Source: Myxococcales bacterium (lineage in GTDB: Bacteria > Myxococcota_A > Polyangia > Polyangiales > Polyangiaceae). From it: a stretch of 64,000 nucleotides of DNA. The DNA lies in contig CANJCO010000010.1 in NCBI GenBank assembly GCA_947473045.1, forward strand, positions 1 to 64,000. The letters run 5' to 3'. Below the pieces are notes generated by a model. The model had not been told where the DNA came from. It worked only from the letters and a program-made list of their open reading frames with translations, and did not search any database. Made by a program: the position numbers and the translations under genes. Numbering within the stretch: position 1 is the first letter of the stretch; the number at the start of each line of letters is the position of its first letter. Shown here in pieces: positions 1 through 8,784 of the stretch.

Positions 1-134
1 AAGAACGGCCTGCTAGCCTTTCATCTCGGGGAGGTATGCACCTCCCCGCCCCGAAAAACGCGGTTTTTCGGGGTCCCCACCCCACGCAATTGGCTTCGCC
101 AATTACTATCAGGGTGTTTTTCAACACCCTGTTA
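1..134 (+). repeat. dispersed multi-hairpin repeat, copy 1
   Basis: This is one of three related copies (others at 9949-10098 and, inverted, 59044-59172). Reading left to right it has a stem with arms GGGGAGGT/ACCTCCCC, a stem with 11-bp arms around GCG (52-76), a stem AATTGGC/GCCAATT, and a final stem CAGGGTGTT/AACACCCTG ending six bases from the stop of the next gene. The left terminal hairpin is cut by the window edge. No coding sequence was recognised in it. It may act as a terminator or be a MITE-like element; both are inferences. Confidence 0.85.
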
Positions 135-139
135 GCCGC

Positions 140-1324
140 TCACGCAGCGATCGCGCGGTCGCGACCTTCGCGTTTGGCGCGGTAGAGGGCGGCATCGGCG
201 CGCTCAATGGCCGGCGCGAGCGCGGCCTCACCGTCTGCCACGACGGCGGCCCCGATGCTCATCGTGATGCCGCCACCATCGAGCACCGACAGCGGCGCGC
301 TGCGCAAGCGATCGAGGATGCGCTCGGCCACGCCGATGGCCGCCGCGAGGTCGCACTGCGGAAGCAGCAGCGCGAACTCTTCGCCGCCCCAGCGCGCGAG
401 CACATCGTGCCCCCGAAGCTCGGCGCCGCAGAGCTTGGCCACTTCGCGCAGCACGATGTCACCGGTAGCGTGACCGAAGCGATCGTTGACGGTCTTGAAG
501 TGATCGATATCGAGCAGGAGCACGGCGATCGGCCACTCGTAGCGGCGCGCCCGCGCGACCTCGATCGCACCGGAGGCGTCGAGGCGGCGGCGGTTGGCGA
601 GCCCCGTGAGGGAGTCGGTCGAGGCGTCGACCATCAGCTGCTCGTTGCGGAGCTCGAGGGTCGCGCGTCCCCGCCGCTCGATCTCAAGGATGACGGCGAC
701 GGCGGACAGGAGCGTCGAGGTCAGAAACGTGACAAGGGCGAACCCCGCGATTGGCGAGTCCATCGGGTCGACCGCCCCAGGAAGCGCGAGCGATCCCGCC
801 GAGCGCACAAACTGGTTGAGCAGCGTCAGCGCGCCGCCTCCCATCGCGTAGCGAACGCCCAGCGAGCGCGGCGTCGGCGTCTCGCCCGAGAGCCGCTGGA
901 GCCAGCAAAACGCGCTGCAACCAAGCGGAACGCCGCTCGCCGCGGGGCGCGCTTTGGCGAGTACGAGCTGGCCCGCGGAGTGATCGAGCCACCACAACAC
1001 GGCGAGCACGGCGACGCCGCCGAACGCCGTCCAGCGCTCCCACCGCGGCGGAGGCGACAGCCCGAACACGGCGTAACCGCAGGCGTAGAGGGTGCGCACG
1101 CCGGCGACAAGCAACGCGTTCGCGACGACGACCGACACGAGGCCGGGCAAGGTATCGCGACGCGCGAGCAGCACGATGGCGGCGACGACGAGCGCGATGC
1201 CGAGCAATCCGCGACGCGCTGGCGCAGCGAAGCCGCGCGACATCCACGCGTGGAGCGACATCAGCAGCAGCACGCTCTGTTGCAGCGCACCGAACAACAG
1301 AAGTGATTGGAGCGGAGTCGTCAT
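140..1324 (-). CDS. membrane-anchored diguanylate cyclase (GGDEF)
   Basis: The product (394 aa from the ATG at 1324) should make cyclic di-GMP from two GTP at the inner membrane. The N-terminal ~225 residues hold about six to seven hydrophobic segments with no recognisable sensor domain. The C-terminal ~165 residues are a complete GGDEF domain with active-site GGEEF. An RxxD motif (RGHD) sits five residues before it, the usual spacing of the inhibitory I-site, so product inhibition is likely. A GTG 33 bases upstream is an alternative start; neither has a clear Shine-Dalgarno sequence. The 3' end abuts the hairpin repeat. The input signal is unknown. Confidence 0.9.
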   Translation of the reverse strand: MTTPLQSLLLFGALQQSVLLLMSLHAWMSRGFAAPARRGLLGIALVVAAIVLLARRDTLPGLVSVVVANALLVAGVRTLYACGYAVFGLSPPPRWERWTAFGGVAVLAVLWWLDHSAGQLVLAKARPAASGVPLGCSAFCWLQRLSGETPTPRSLGVRYAMGGGALTLLNQFVRSAGSLALPGAVDPMDSPIAGFALVTFLTSTLLSAVAVILEIERRGRATLELRNEQLMVDASTDSLTGLANRRRLDASGAIEVARARRYEWPIAVLLLDIDHFKTVNDRFGHATGDIVLREVAKLCGAELRGHDVLARWGGEEFALLLPQCDLAAAIGVAERILDRLRSAPLSVLDGGGITMSIGAAVVADGEAALAPAIERADAALYRAKREGRDRAIAA

Positions 1325-1508
1325 CGCAGATGCGCAAGCGGCGCGGCGACAGTCCACAGTACGCGCGCAATTCCGCCGTGTCGATCAGCCCGGCGCCCCG
1401 CGGGTCCGGCGACGCACAAACGGTGGCTCCGCTGCGCTGCGCGCTGCACGCGGAGCGATCCGGGCGCGCTTCGGGCGAACCGGACGTGCCCACGCAACGA
1501 TCAGTGCG

Positions 1509-2981
1509 CTAGGCGGGTGGCTCGACGTCGCCCATCGGAAACATTCCGAGCGCCTCGAGCTTCAAGTCGATTCGCTCGAACGTCAGCGCCCGCTCGATTG
1601 ATTCGGCGACGACGGGCTCCCACGGGTGGGCCTCGACAAGCGACAGCTCGAGCGACACGAAGGCGGCCTGATCGACCGCGATCGCGGTCGTCTGCGGGGT
1701 CACGAACACCACCTGACCGGCCGGCGATCCGAGGGCGCGAAACAGCACCTCCGGCGCGACTGCAGGGGTGAAGTCGTAGCCCGCGGGCACGAACAGGTTG
1801 GCATGCACCTCCGCAAAGAACATCCCGAGCGGGATGGCCTCGATGCCGCCGGGGCACCGCAAAAACGCGCCGCGCGGAGTGATCGCGACGGTGGTGCGAG
1901 CGATGATGTCGCGGGGCAGCGCGTAGGCGAGCCGGCGGAGCAGCGGCAGCTCGCTCGGCTGCAGCCACGTGGCGGAGACGTTCTTCCACGGAGCTGGCGA
2001 AGGGGCGACGCGCAGGGGCACACGCACCGCGTCGGCCGCGGAGGTCGAGACTGCCACCTGCTCGCTGCTGTCGCCGCGCAGCTCGACCCGCGCGAAGGCC
2101 CTCAGGTCGCCGAACTCCGGCAGACGCGGGATCGTCCACGGCTCGTCGCCGCGCCCGCGCAGCAGCACGAGCCCCGCGGGGTCGAACACGTTGCAGCCGC
2201 GCAAGTGCACCGGATGGCGGTAGCCAATCTCGACGGCAACGCCGGGCCCCACCGGCAGGAACGTCGTGAGACCGGGAGTCGACTGCATGAGCGCGCGCAT
2301 TCGCGGCGGCAGCGCCGGCACGCGAACAACGGTGCGGCGCACCAAGCCGTCATCGAACGAGCTGTCGGGAGGCCACTCTGCGACGGCGACCTCGCCCTCG
2401 ACGCGCGAGCGAACGAGATAGTGCACGAGCGCAGCCCCAAGCCCCTGCTCGGCGACGATGATGCGCAAGCCGGAATCGCCCGAAGTGGCCGGGTCGACAT
2501 GGGGCATGAGGCGCAGCAGCAGCGCGCGCAGCTCGATCGCCCGCTCGACCTCGTAAACCTGCGTGAATTTGTCGTGATAGAGCGCAAGCGCCGCGTCGGT
2601 GGCGAGAAGCTGCGCGGCGTCGTAGCCGAAAGGAGCGGCCGCATCGCGGTACTGCACGAAGTGGCGGCTGCTGCCCGTGAACGCGAAGCCGCCCACGAGG
2701 CGCGCGGTCTCCGCCATGCGATCCATGCGGTCGCTCGACTCGGCGGCAAATTGCACGGTGAGCTCCCGGGCGCCGAGCTTGCTCCGGACCGAATGAATTT
2801 CGAGGCTGGGGGTAAGGTCCTCGAGGGAGCGTTCACGCGTGTAGACGCCGAGCAGCGCCACCAGGCGATCGATCGAAGGCAGCAAAATGAGCCCGCGCTG
2901 GCCGAGCGCCACCCCCTTGGAGTCGAGACCGAGCCCCGGCACGCGGAGCCGCGTTTGGTGGAGCGCGATGCGTTCGAGCAT
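1509..2981 (-). CDS. hypothetical protein, 490 aa, no recognised family
   Basis: A long open frame with protein-like composition, but I recognise no family. It has no signal peptide and no clear membrane segment, so it is probably soluble. It starts at ATG 2981 and stops with TAG at 1509. The sequence alternates hydrophobic strands with charged stretches; the middle (~200-300) contains Pro- and Arg-rich segments. The long plus-strand frame opposite (1626-2996) is Arg/His/Gln-rich and is judged a shadow. A 124-bp gap separates it from rsmE, so it is not coupled to that cluster. Confidence 0.75.
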   Translation of the reverse strand: MLERIALHQTRLRVPGLGLDSKGVALGQRGLILLPSIDRLVALLGVYTRERSLEDLTPSLEIHSVRSKLGARELTVQFAAESSDRMDRMAETARLVGGFAFTGSSRHFVQYRDAAAPFGYDAAQLLATDAALALYHDKFTQVYEVERAIELRALLLRLMPHVDPATSGDSGLRIIVAEQGLGAALVHYLVRSRVEGEVAVAEWPPDSSFDDGLVRRTVVRVPALPPRMRALMQSTPGLTTFLPVGPGVAVEIGYRHPVHLRGCNVFDPAGLVLLRGRGDEPWTIPRLPEFGDLRAFARVELRGDSSEQVAVSTSAADAVRVPLRVAPSPAPWKNVSATWLQPSELPLLRRLAYALPRDIIARTTVAITPRGAFLRCPGGIEAIPLGMFFAEVHANLFVPAGYDFTPAVAPEVLFRALGSPAGQVVFVTPQTTAIAVDQAAFVSLELSLVEAHPWEPVVAESIERALTFERIDLKLEALGMFPMGDVEPPA

Positions 2982-3105
2982 GACGGCCGAGCATAACCGA
3001 GCAGGGCCCCTGAGCCCTCACGGTAACGCGGGCGCCGCTGTTTTCGCCTCGAAAGCGGCGACGCGGCCAGCGACACAGGGAGACAGATTCGGCCAGGAGC
3101 AACGC

Positions 3106-3834
3106 TCAGCTTCCGATGCGCACCGCTCCGAGCACTGCAGCGCACACGGTTTCGGTGCGGAGAATGAGCGCGCCGAGGCTGACGACTTCGAAGCCGCAGG
3201 CGACCGCTGCGGCCACTTCCGCCGGCGTGAGTCCGCCTTCGGGACCGACCGCGAACGCGAGGCTGTCTCCGCGTGCGAGCGCTGCATGCAGCCGCGGGCC
3301 GCACGGCTCGGTCGCGCCCTCATACAGGCAGAAGCGCGACGACTCCTGCGCGGCAGCAAGCGCGGCGGTCCAGGGCGCGACGCTTTCGATGACGGGCGCG
3401 TCGCCCCGACCGCACTGCCTCGCCGCCTCGCGGGCGATCTTCTCCCATCGCGCGGCGCGTGCTTTTGCGCGGGTCGCGTCGAGCTTGACCACGGCGCGCG
3501 ACGACTCCGCGAACGCAATGGCGCTCGCTCCCAGCTCGGTGGCGTCCTGGACGATCGACTCGGCCTTGTCGCCCTTGGGCAGCGCATGGATCCACCGCAC
3601 CGCGCGCGAGGCGACGACGGAGGCGGCCGAGAGCGCTCCAATGGTGAGCTCGACGCTCCGCTCGCGCAGCGATGTCACCCGCGCCTCCGCTTCGATGCGG
3701 GCCGCGGGATCGAACACGACGAGCAGGTCGCCTTCCGCGAGGCGGTGCACCCGCGCGACGTAGCGGGCCTCCTCGGTCGACAACACGCGAACGCCCGGCC
3801 GCACGCCTGTGAGCGGCAGGCGGAGGAGCTTCAC
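3106..3834 (-). CDS. rsmE: 16S rRNA (uracil(1498)-N3)-methyltransferase RsmE
   Basis: The family methylates N3 of U1498 in 16S rRNA using SAM. The 242-aa product has the usual family length, an N-terminal PUA-like part (~1-70) and a C-terminal SPOUT knot containing GPEGGLTPAE and the LG..ILRTET segment that forms the SAM pocket. The start is set at GTG 3834, which overlaps the prmA stop as GTGA, so translation is probably coupled to prmA. The open frame continues upstream, but that part is only the repetitive prmA tail read in another frame. RsmE beside PrmA is a common bacterial pairing. Confidence 0.93.
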   Translation of the reverse strand: MKLLRLPLTGVRPGVRVLSTEEARYVARVHRLAEGDLLVVFDPAARIEAEARVTSLRERSVELTIGALSAASVVASRAVRWIHALPKGDKAESIVQDATELGASAIAFAESSRAVVKLDATRAKARAARWEKIAREAARQCGRGDAPVIESVAPWTAALAAAQESSRFCLYEGATEPCGPRLHAALARGDSLAFAVGPEGGLTPAEVAAAVACGFEVVSLGALILRTETVCAAVLGAVRIGS

Positions 3835-5249
3835 CGCTTCTTCGCGGGAGCGGGCTTTTGCTTCGCAGGAGCGGGCTTGCGCTTCGCGGGAGCGGGCTTG
3901 CGCTTCGCGGGAGCGGGCTTGCGCTTCGCAGGAGCGGGCTTGCGCTTCGCGGGAGCGGGCTTGCGCTTCGCGGGAGCGGGCTTGCGCTTCGCTGGAGCGG
4001 GCTTGCGCTTCGCAGGAGCGGGCTTTTGCTTCGCAGGAGCAGACTTGCGCTTCGGTGGCGCAGGCTTCCGCTTCGCAGGAGCAGACTTGGACGGCGCAGA
4101 GCCGGGCTTTGCTCCCGGAGAGCCGACGTCTGATCTCCCGGGCTTCGGATTGGGTCTCCCGGGCTTCGCATCGGGTCTCCCGGGGTTCCCGTCTGGTCTC
4201 CTGGGGTTCGCGTTCGGTCTCCCGGGCTTCGCATCGGGTCTCCCGGGGTTCCCGTCTGCTCTCGCCGGGTTCGCGTTCGGTCTCCCGGGGTTCGCGTTTG
4301 GTGTCGCAGAGCCGACGTTTGGTCTCCCAGAGCCGAGCTTGCGTGGCGGAACCGACGACGGCGCCGGGCGCTCGCTGGTGTCCGGCGGAACATTCTCGAA
4401 GGCCAGACCGACCCACTCCTTCTTCGCTAGGGCGTGAGCGAGCTTGGCGTGCGGCAAAAAGGCCGCTTTCACGTCCTCCATGCGCGTCTCGAGAATACCC
4501 GAGAGCACGAGCAGGCCGCCTGGCATAACGTGCTTGAGCAGCTCCTTGCGCATGGCGATGAGCACGTCGGCCTCGATGTTGGCCACGACGATCGGAAACG
4601 ACTCGGTGAGCTTCTTGAGAGGGGCGGCGTCGAAGTGGCACTGCGACGCCAGATCGTTGCGCTGTGCGTTTTCACGCGCCACTTCGACGACGTCGGGATC
4701 GACGTCGACGCCGCGGGCGCTTCCGGCGCCCAACTTGAGAGCGACGAGCGCGAGGATTCCGCTGCCCATGCCCACATCCAGCACAGCTTTTCCGGCCAGA
4801 TCCGCGCGCCTTCGGTAGAGAATTTGCGCCACGAGCGCGGTCGATTCATGCAGCCCGGTGCCGAACGCGCGACCCGGCTCGAGGACGAGGCACCGGTGAC
4901 CGGCGGGCGCCGAAAACTTCTCCCACGGAGGAGAAATCCAGAACTCGGGACAGAGCAAGAACGGCTTAAAGTAAGCCTTCCATGCGTCGCGCCAGGCGTC
5001 ACCGACGAGCTCCTGAATGCGAGCCTTTACGAGCTTGGGCATCGCCTGGCACGCGGCTGTGGCCAGAGCGTGCGTGGGATAGCTGGCAACGAGCGTGATC
5101 TTGCCGCCCTCACCCTTTTCGATCGTGAACTCGTCGCGCTCCTCGATGCCCTCGGCGCCGAGCGCGAACAGGCGGCCGGAGAAGTCGTCGACCTTTTCGG
5201 CCGTGACGTCGACGGCTACGAAATAGTAGACCGGCTCGCGTTTGCTCAT
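3831..5249 (-). CDS. prmA: ribosomal protein L11 methyltransferase PrmA with long repetitive C-terminal tail
   Basis: PrmA trimethylates ribosomal protein L11. Residues ~1-298 form the usual enzyme: an N-terminal L11-binding part, the segment EPGRAFGTGLHEST, SAM-binding VLDVGMGSGIL (~156-166), and a VVANIEADVL segment (~221-230) where the family has NI. The 472-aa product is far longer than the family norm of about 290-300, because residues ~299-472 are a low-complexity tail. The tail is first rich in Arg/Pro/Asn/Gly, then about twelve heptads of the KPAPAKR type. The start ATG at 5249 overlaps the upstream stop as ATGA. Members of this family normally lack such a tail. Confidence 0.92.
   Translation of the reverse strand: MSKREPVYYFVAVDVTAEKVDDFSGRLFALGAEGIEERDEFTIEKGEGGKITLVASYPTHALATAACQAMPKLVKARIQELVGDAWRDAWKAYFKPFLLCPEFWISPPWEKFSAPAGHRCLVLEPGRAFGTGLHESTALVAQILYRRRADLAGKAVLDVGMGSGILALVALKLGAGSARGVDVDPDVVEVARENAQRNDLASQCHFDAAPLKKLTESFPIVVANIEADVLIAMRKELLKHVMPGGLLVLSGILETRMEDVKAAFLPHAKLAHALAKKEWVGLAFENVPPDTSERPAPSSVPPRKLGSGRPNVGSATPNANPGRPNANPARADGNPGRPDAKPGRPNANPRRPDGNPGRPDAKPGRPNPKPGRSDVGSPGAKPGSAPSKSAPAKRKPAPPKRKSAPAKQKPAPAKRKPAPAKRKPAPAKRKPAPAKRKPAPAKRKPAPAKRKPAPAKRKPAPAKQKPAPAKKR
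3834..4355 (-). repeat. tandem coding repeats in the prmA tail
   Basis: About 520 bp of low-complexity coding DNA. From 4085 down to 3834 the DNA is a 21-bp tandem unit encoding Lys-Pro-Ala-Pro-Ala-Lys-Arg and close variants, about twelve units. From about 4336 to 4095 there is a second array of Gly-Arg-Pro-Asn/Asp-Ala/Gly-Asn/Lys-Pro type. Both stay in frame with prmA and stop exactly at the rsmE start. Several other frames are open across it because of the repeat, which explains long spurious frames on both strands. Confidence 0.9.
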
Positions 5250-6133
5250 TCGCCGACGCTCACGCTGACAGTCGACTTGTTGGTTCCCTTGAACGCCCCC
5301 GCGGCAGCGAGAATGCCAACGACTGCGCCGCCGGCGACGATCGCTCCGCCGCCGATGGCGAGGGGCAGCACCCACGCGCGCTTGGGCTCCGGAACCGCGA
5401 TGCGCAGCGGCGCAGCGGCGTCGCCCCGCGAGGCGATGGGCAGGCCTCCCTTGTCGAATCCCTGAAAATAATATTCGACGATCGGCGGCGTCACGCTCGC
5501 CTTTGGGATGGATGCCTTCGCCTGGCCCTGATCGAGCACCGCCGCGATGTCCTCGAACTTGCCCTTCGAGCCCGCGCGGTAAAAGAGCTTCACGTCGTAG
5601 ACGCGGCCCTGCGGGTCTTCGAGTTTAATGCTGAGCGGCACGTCGGTGTTGCGTTCGACTTGCGACGGCGAAACGTGCGCCATCTCGACGGGGGCGGCCT
5701 GCGGAGCGGACTCGCTGACGAGGCCGGGGCGGCCTTCCTGCTCCCACTTCTGTTTGACTGTGGCGAAGAAGTCGCGGAATCGGGGGGACTCGCTCGCGGG
5801 CAGCGCGTAGGCGGGGCTTTGCGCCAGCAAGCCGCGCACTGCGCTCTCGGCCTCTTCTTTGCGGTTGAGCGTAATGTAGTTGAGCGCGAGCAGGCGGTAG
5901 ACCTCGAGGCGCTGGTCTTTGGTGTTGTTCGGACGAACGAGCGCTGCGCTGAGCGTCTGAATCGACTCCTCGTACTGTTGGTCCTCAAAGAGACTTCTGC
6001 CGCGACCGATCAGGTCCTGACGAGGCGCCGCGGGCTTGCCCTGCGCGAAGGCGGGCACAGCCGTGGTGAGGGCGACCGAGTGGACGGCAGCCACGAGGGC
6101 CAAAGGCAGACCGAACCGAGCAAAGCGACGCAT
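5246..6133 (-). CDS. exported TPR-like protein with C-terminal membrane anchor
   Basis: A 295-aa hypothetical envelope protein. The first ~31 residues are a Sec signal peptide ending AFAQG. Residues ~42-115 look like two helical TPR-like repeats (GRSLFEDQQYEESIQTL pattern). Residues ~145-240 are a beta-rich segment about ligand or protein contacts of unknown kind. A single hydrophobic helix (~258-282) lies near the C-terminus. It starts the cluster and its stop overlaps the prmA start. The divergent gene at 6192 implies a promoter region between 6134 and 6191. The role is unknown; similar architecture recurs at 39955-40950. Confidence 0.8.
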   Translation of the reverse strand: MRRFARFGLPLALVAAVHSVALTTAVPAFAQGKPAAPRQDLIGRGRSLFEDQQYEESIQTLSAALVRPNNTKDQRLEVYRLLALNYITLNRKEEAESAVRGLLAQSPAYALPASESPRFRDFFATVKQKWEQEGRPGLVSESAPQAAPVEMAHVSPSQVERNTDVPLSIKLEDPQGRVYDVKLFYRAGSKGKFEDIAAVLDQGQAKASIPKASVTPPIVEYYFQGFDKGGLPIASRGDAAAPLRIAVPEPKRAWVLPLAIGGGAIVAGGAVVGILAAAGAFKGTNKSTVSVSVGE

Positions 6134-6191
6134 GAGGCGGAAGCGTAAACCACCCTTTCATCAGAAGCGAGAGGGTGGTCAGTTGGCTGGC

Positions 6192-7208
6192 GTGAAGCGC
6201 GCGTTGGTGAGCCTCGTCGACTATTCGGCCCGCCTCGCTTTCTTCGCCGTGGCGCCGCTGCTCATCGTGCGGCTCGCGGCTATTTTTCCGGTGACCGGCG
6301 CCCTGCTCACGATCGGCGCCGCGCTGGTGGTGTTCTTGTTTGCCGAGGCGTTTCGAGGGCTCGCAGCGCGCTTTCCCATCGCACGCACGCTGCTGCGCGG
6401 GCAGCTCGCGTTCGAGGCCTATTACCGGGCGCATCCGCCGAGGCCGTTTGTATTCTACGCCGCCTCGCCGCTGCTGCTTCCGTACTGGCTGTGGGTGCGC
6501 GAGGCCCGGCGCGAGCTGTGGCTCTACAAGGGGTACACGGTGTTCGGCGTGGCCTGCCTCGCTGGAGTGGCGACTTCCCAGTACTTCTCCGCCTGGCGCC
6601 CCGATCTCGGTGTTGGCGACTTCGCGTGGGTGCTGGCCCTGCAGCTCGTGGTCGAGACCCTGCTGGTCTTCGCGCTCGTCATGCCGATTACGACGACCAT
6701 CGTCCACTTCCACGGGCTGCGGGCCCGCAAGCGGCTGGGCGCGCTGCTGCTGGTCGCCGTCGCGTCGAGCGCGGCGGCCGTCTACCAAATCGAGTCGCGG
6801 CGCGATCCAGTCGTGAGCTACTCCACCCGCGAGCGGGTTCGCCTGCGCACGAAGGCAGGCGGCAAGGCGGCCCGCAGCGCGCAGCACGCCGCGCTGGCGG
6901 CAGCGTGGGAGGTGCTGTCGCACGACACAGACGACGTCGACCGCGACGGCAAGGTGATGGGCGAAGCCCTTGACGCCGCGCACCGCGCGCTGCGTGCATA
7001 CTACAAGGAAGACGAAGCGTTCGCGTTCGATCTTTGGCAGGGACACGTCGGCAAATCACCGGTGCTCGTGGTGTATTTCGAGGCGCGACGCGGCCGGGCC
7101 CCGATCTTCCTCGCGGAGGGCCGCGGCCGCAAAGAGATCAGTGATCCGCGCGCCCTGCCCAAAGGCGCGCTCGCCGCGATGAAGCACGCCGCCGACGGTA
7201 TCTACTGA
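6192..7208 (+). CDS. polytopic membrane protein of unknown function
   Basis: A 338-aa protein with about five to six hydrophobic helices in the first ~200 residues, then a hydrophilic C-terminal region (~210-338), probably outside the cytoplasm. That region contains an Asp-rich DTDDVDRDGK stretch resembling a calcium-binding loop, but a full EF-hand is not clear. I chose GTG 6192 because the in-frame sequence upstream is Arg/Lys-rich and overlaps the divergent gene. The start is not certain, since the best purine-rich stretch lies 14-20 bases upstream. No family was recognised. Confidence 0.72.
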   Translation: MKRALVSLVDYSARLAFFAVAPLLIVRLAAIFPVTGALLTIGAALVVFLFAEAFRGLAARFPIARTLLRGQLAFEAYYRAHPPRPFVFYAASPLLLPYWLWVREARRELWLYKGYTVFGVACLAGVATSQYFSAWRPDLGVGDFAWVLALQLVVETLLVFALVMPITTTIVHFHGLRARKRLGALLLVAVASSAAAVYQIESRRDPVVSYSTRERVRLRTKAGGKAARSAQHAALAAAWEVLSHDTDDVDRDGKVMGEALDAAHRALRAYYKEDEAFAFDLWQGHVGKSPVLVVYFEARRGRAPIFLAEGRGRKEISDPRALPKGALAAMKHAADGIY

Positions 7209-7211
7209 CCG

Positions 7212-7904
7212 CTACGCCGCACCGCTCTTGCGGGCGCCGCCGTAATAGACCCGCCGCGCCGCCTGCGAAACGAGGAGCTCCTGCCGGCGCGCGACCAAAC
7301 GCGGAATACGCTGCCCGTGCTGCAGCACCAGCGCGGTGAGGCGCCCTCCGTAGACGCAGCCTGTGTCGAGACCCGTGGCCCACGGGTGCAGCTGCAGTCC
7401 GGGCAAGGCATTGTGACCAAAGACGATGTGCGGAGGGCCGGCGTAAGTCTCGCCCCAGAGGCGCTCACCAACCGAGCGAATGGTCATCAGCGTGTGCGGT
7501 TGCTGATGCGCGAGCGAAGCTCCGGGCGCGACCCCCGCGTGCACGACGGCGAGACCGTGCTCGGGCAGCTCGACGTAAAGCGGCGAGGTGGCAAACAGCG
7601 TCCAGTCGACGGGGCGCAGGGCGTTTGCGACCTCCTGATGAATGCGGCCCAGCGCGACGCGCGGGTCGGCGTACCAGTCGAGCAGCCGCTGCTCGTGGTT
7701 GCCGCGAACGATGACGGCGCCCGTGCGTCTGGCGAGGTCGAGCACGCCGAGCGAATCGGGTCCGCGCGCGATGAGATCGCCGACGAGCACAAGGCGATCG
7801 CCGCTGCCGAAGGAGACGCGATCGAGCAGCGCCTCGAGCTCGAACGCGCAGCCATGGATGTCGCCGACAATGACGGTGCGCCCGTGTGTGCTCGGTGAGT
7901 CCAT
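7212..7904 (-). CDS. ApaH/PrpE-like metallophosphoesterase
   Basis: A calcineurin-like phosphoesterase of 230 aa. The dinuclear metal site motifs are in order: GDIHG (~14-18), GDLIARGP (~42-49) and GNHEQ (~69-73), with later metal-binding His residues in VVHAG and GH segments. This pattern fits the ApaH (diadenosine tetraphosphatase) and PPP-like phosphatase group, so the substrate may be a dinucleoside polyphosphate or a phosphoprotein; the sequence alone does not decide. Its stop is four bases from the convergent stop of the preceding plus-strand gene. No signal peptide, so cytoplasmic. Confidence 0.88.
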   Translation of the reverse strand: MDSPSTHGRTVIVGDIHGCAFELEALLDRVSFGSGDRLVLVGDLIARGPDSLGVLDLARRTGAVIVRGNHEQRLLDWYADPRVALGRIHQEVANALRPVDWTLFATSPLYVELPEHGLAVVHAGVAPGASLAHQQPHTLMTIRSVGERLWGETYAGPPHIVFGHNALPGLQLHPWATGLDTGCVYGGRLTALVLQHGQRIPRLVARRQELLVSQAARRVYYGGARKSGAA

Positions 7905-8250
7905 GCTGGCGCCCTCAAGCGTGAACGCTACCGCACCGGCCCCGCGCGGTCACGCACCGACTCAGGTTCGCCCGAAGCCGCCCGCTTACGCGGGGCGACG
8001 CGGGGAACAGCGCCTCGCGGATGGAGTCGCACGGCGTGCCGGGGGGGGAACCACGCGAGCGAGGCCTGCCGTGCGCTGCTGCGACAACGAGACCGGTTCG
8101 AGGCCCGCGCCGTGCTCGAGGTTAAGGGCAAAGGCTCGATGAGCACCTCCTTTCTTGATGGACGCGCCCGAGGCCGCAGGCGCGGCGGCCATGGTTTTTG
8201 TTTTTCAAGCCTGCAGGGTCGCGCCTTGCGGCGGCCCGCCAGAAGCCATC
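7905..8250. other. intergenic region, no gene supported
   Basis: This 346-bp stretch lies between two minus-strand genes. Open frames exist, but they are Arg/Pro/Ser-rich and look like GC-driven shadows. The one distinctive sequence is at 8141-8156, where the minus strand reads AAGAAAGGAGGTGCTC, a very strong Shine-Dalgarno match, yet no well-spaced start codon follows it. No tRNA or clear terminator was found. Confidence 0.6.
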
Positions 8251-8784
8251 TCAGGTTTGGACGTCTTGCGGCGCGCGGAGATCGCCGGCGCCCAGGGCGC
8301 GTTGCATGAGCACCACATCCAGCCAGCGTTCGAATTTCCAGCCGCAGGACTTCAACAGGCCCGTGTGGCCAAAGCCGCAAGCGGCATGAACGCGAATGGA
8401 CGCGTGGTTGCTCGAGTCGCCAATCACCGCGATGAGGTTGCGTACCCCGACGCGCTCCGCCTGGAGGATCAGCTCTGCCAGCAACTGACGGCCCAGGCCG
8501 CGCCCGGCGTGTGCGGGCGCCAGGTAGAGCGAGTCTTCGGCTGAAAAGCGGTAAGCAGGCCGCGGCTTAAACCAGTTGCAGTACGCAAAGCCGGCGACCT
8601 CCCCCGCCGCCTCCAGTACGAGGTGCGGCAGGCCACGCCCGAGCACCTCGGCGCGGCGCGCCTGCATATCGGTCAGCGAGGGCGGATCGATCTCGAAAGT
8701 GCCCGTGCCGTGCAGCACGTGGTGCCCGTAAATGCCGGTGACGGCGGCCATGTCGGCGTCGGTGCTGGGGCGGATCAAGTGCAT
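8251..8784 (-). CDS. GNAT acetyltransferase, phosphinothricin acetyltransferase (Pat/Bar)-like
   Basis: A 177-aa GNAT enzyme that should transfer acetyl from acetyl-CoA to an amino group. It starts with IRPSTDADMAAVTGIYGHHV, then carries the EIDPPS segment, the acetyl-CoA loop APAHAGRGLGRQLL (~91-104), and the typical VIGDSSNHASIRVHAACGF ending. This order is characteristic of the phosphinothricin/methionine sulfone acetyltransferase group. The true substrate cannot be told from sequence; methionine sulfoximine or related amino acids are the usual ones. It stands alone. Confidence 0.88.
   Translation of the reverse strand: MHLIRPSTDADMAAVTGIYGHHVLHGTGTFEIDPPSLTDMQARRAEVLGRGLPHLVLEAAGEVAGFAYCNWFKPRPAYRFSAEDSLYLAPAHAGRGLGRQLLAELILQAERVGVRNLIAVIGDSSNHASIRVHAACGFGHTGLLKSCGWKFERWLDVVLMQRALGAGDLRAPQDVQT

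Noticed and set aside
3834-4085. Possible CRISPR-like array of 21-bp repeats
   Set aside because: There are no unique spacers; the units are contiguous and encode heptads in frame with prmA.
2887-4437. 516-aa plus-strand frame with FAGAGLR repeats
   Set aside because: The repeats are the antisense of the prmA tail array. The remainder lies opposite rsmE and has no domain.
3835-4641. N-terminal extension of rsmE in the same open frame
   Set aside because: The residues there are only the prmA repeat read in another frame, and the true GTG start overlaps the prmA stop.
8090-8120. tRNA-like GGTTCGA sequence
   Set aside because: The flanking bases do not form a T-stem, and no acceptor or anticodon arm fits.
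7928-8380. 150-aa minus-strand frame in the gap after the phosphatase gene
   Set aside because: Composition is Arg/Pro/Ser-rich with no domain, and it runs into the GNAT gene in another frame.
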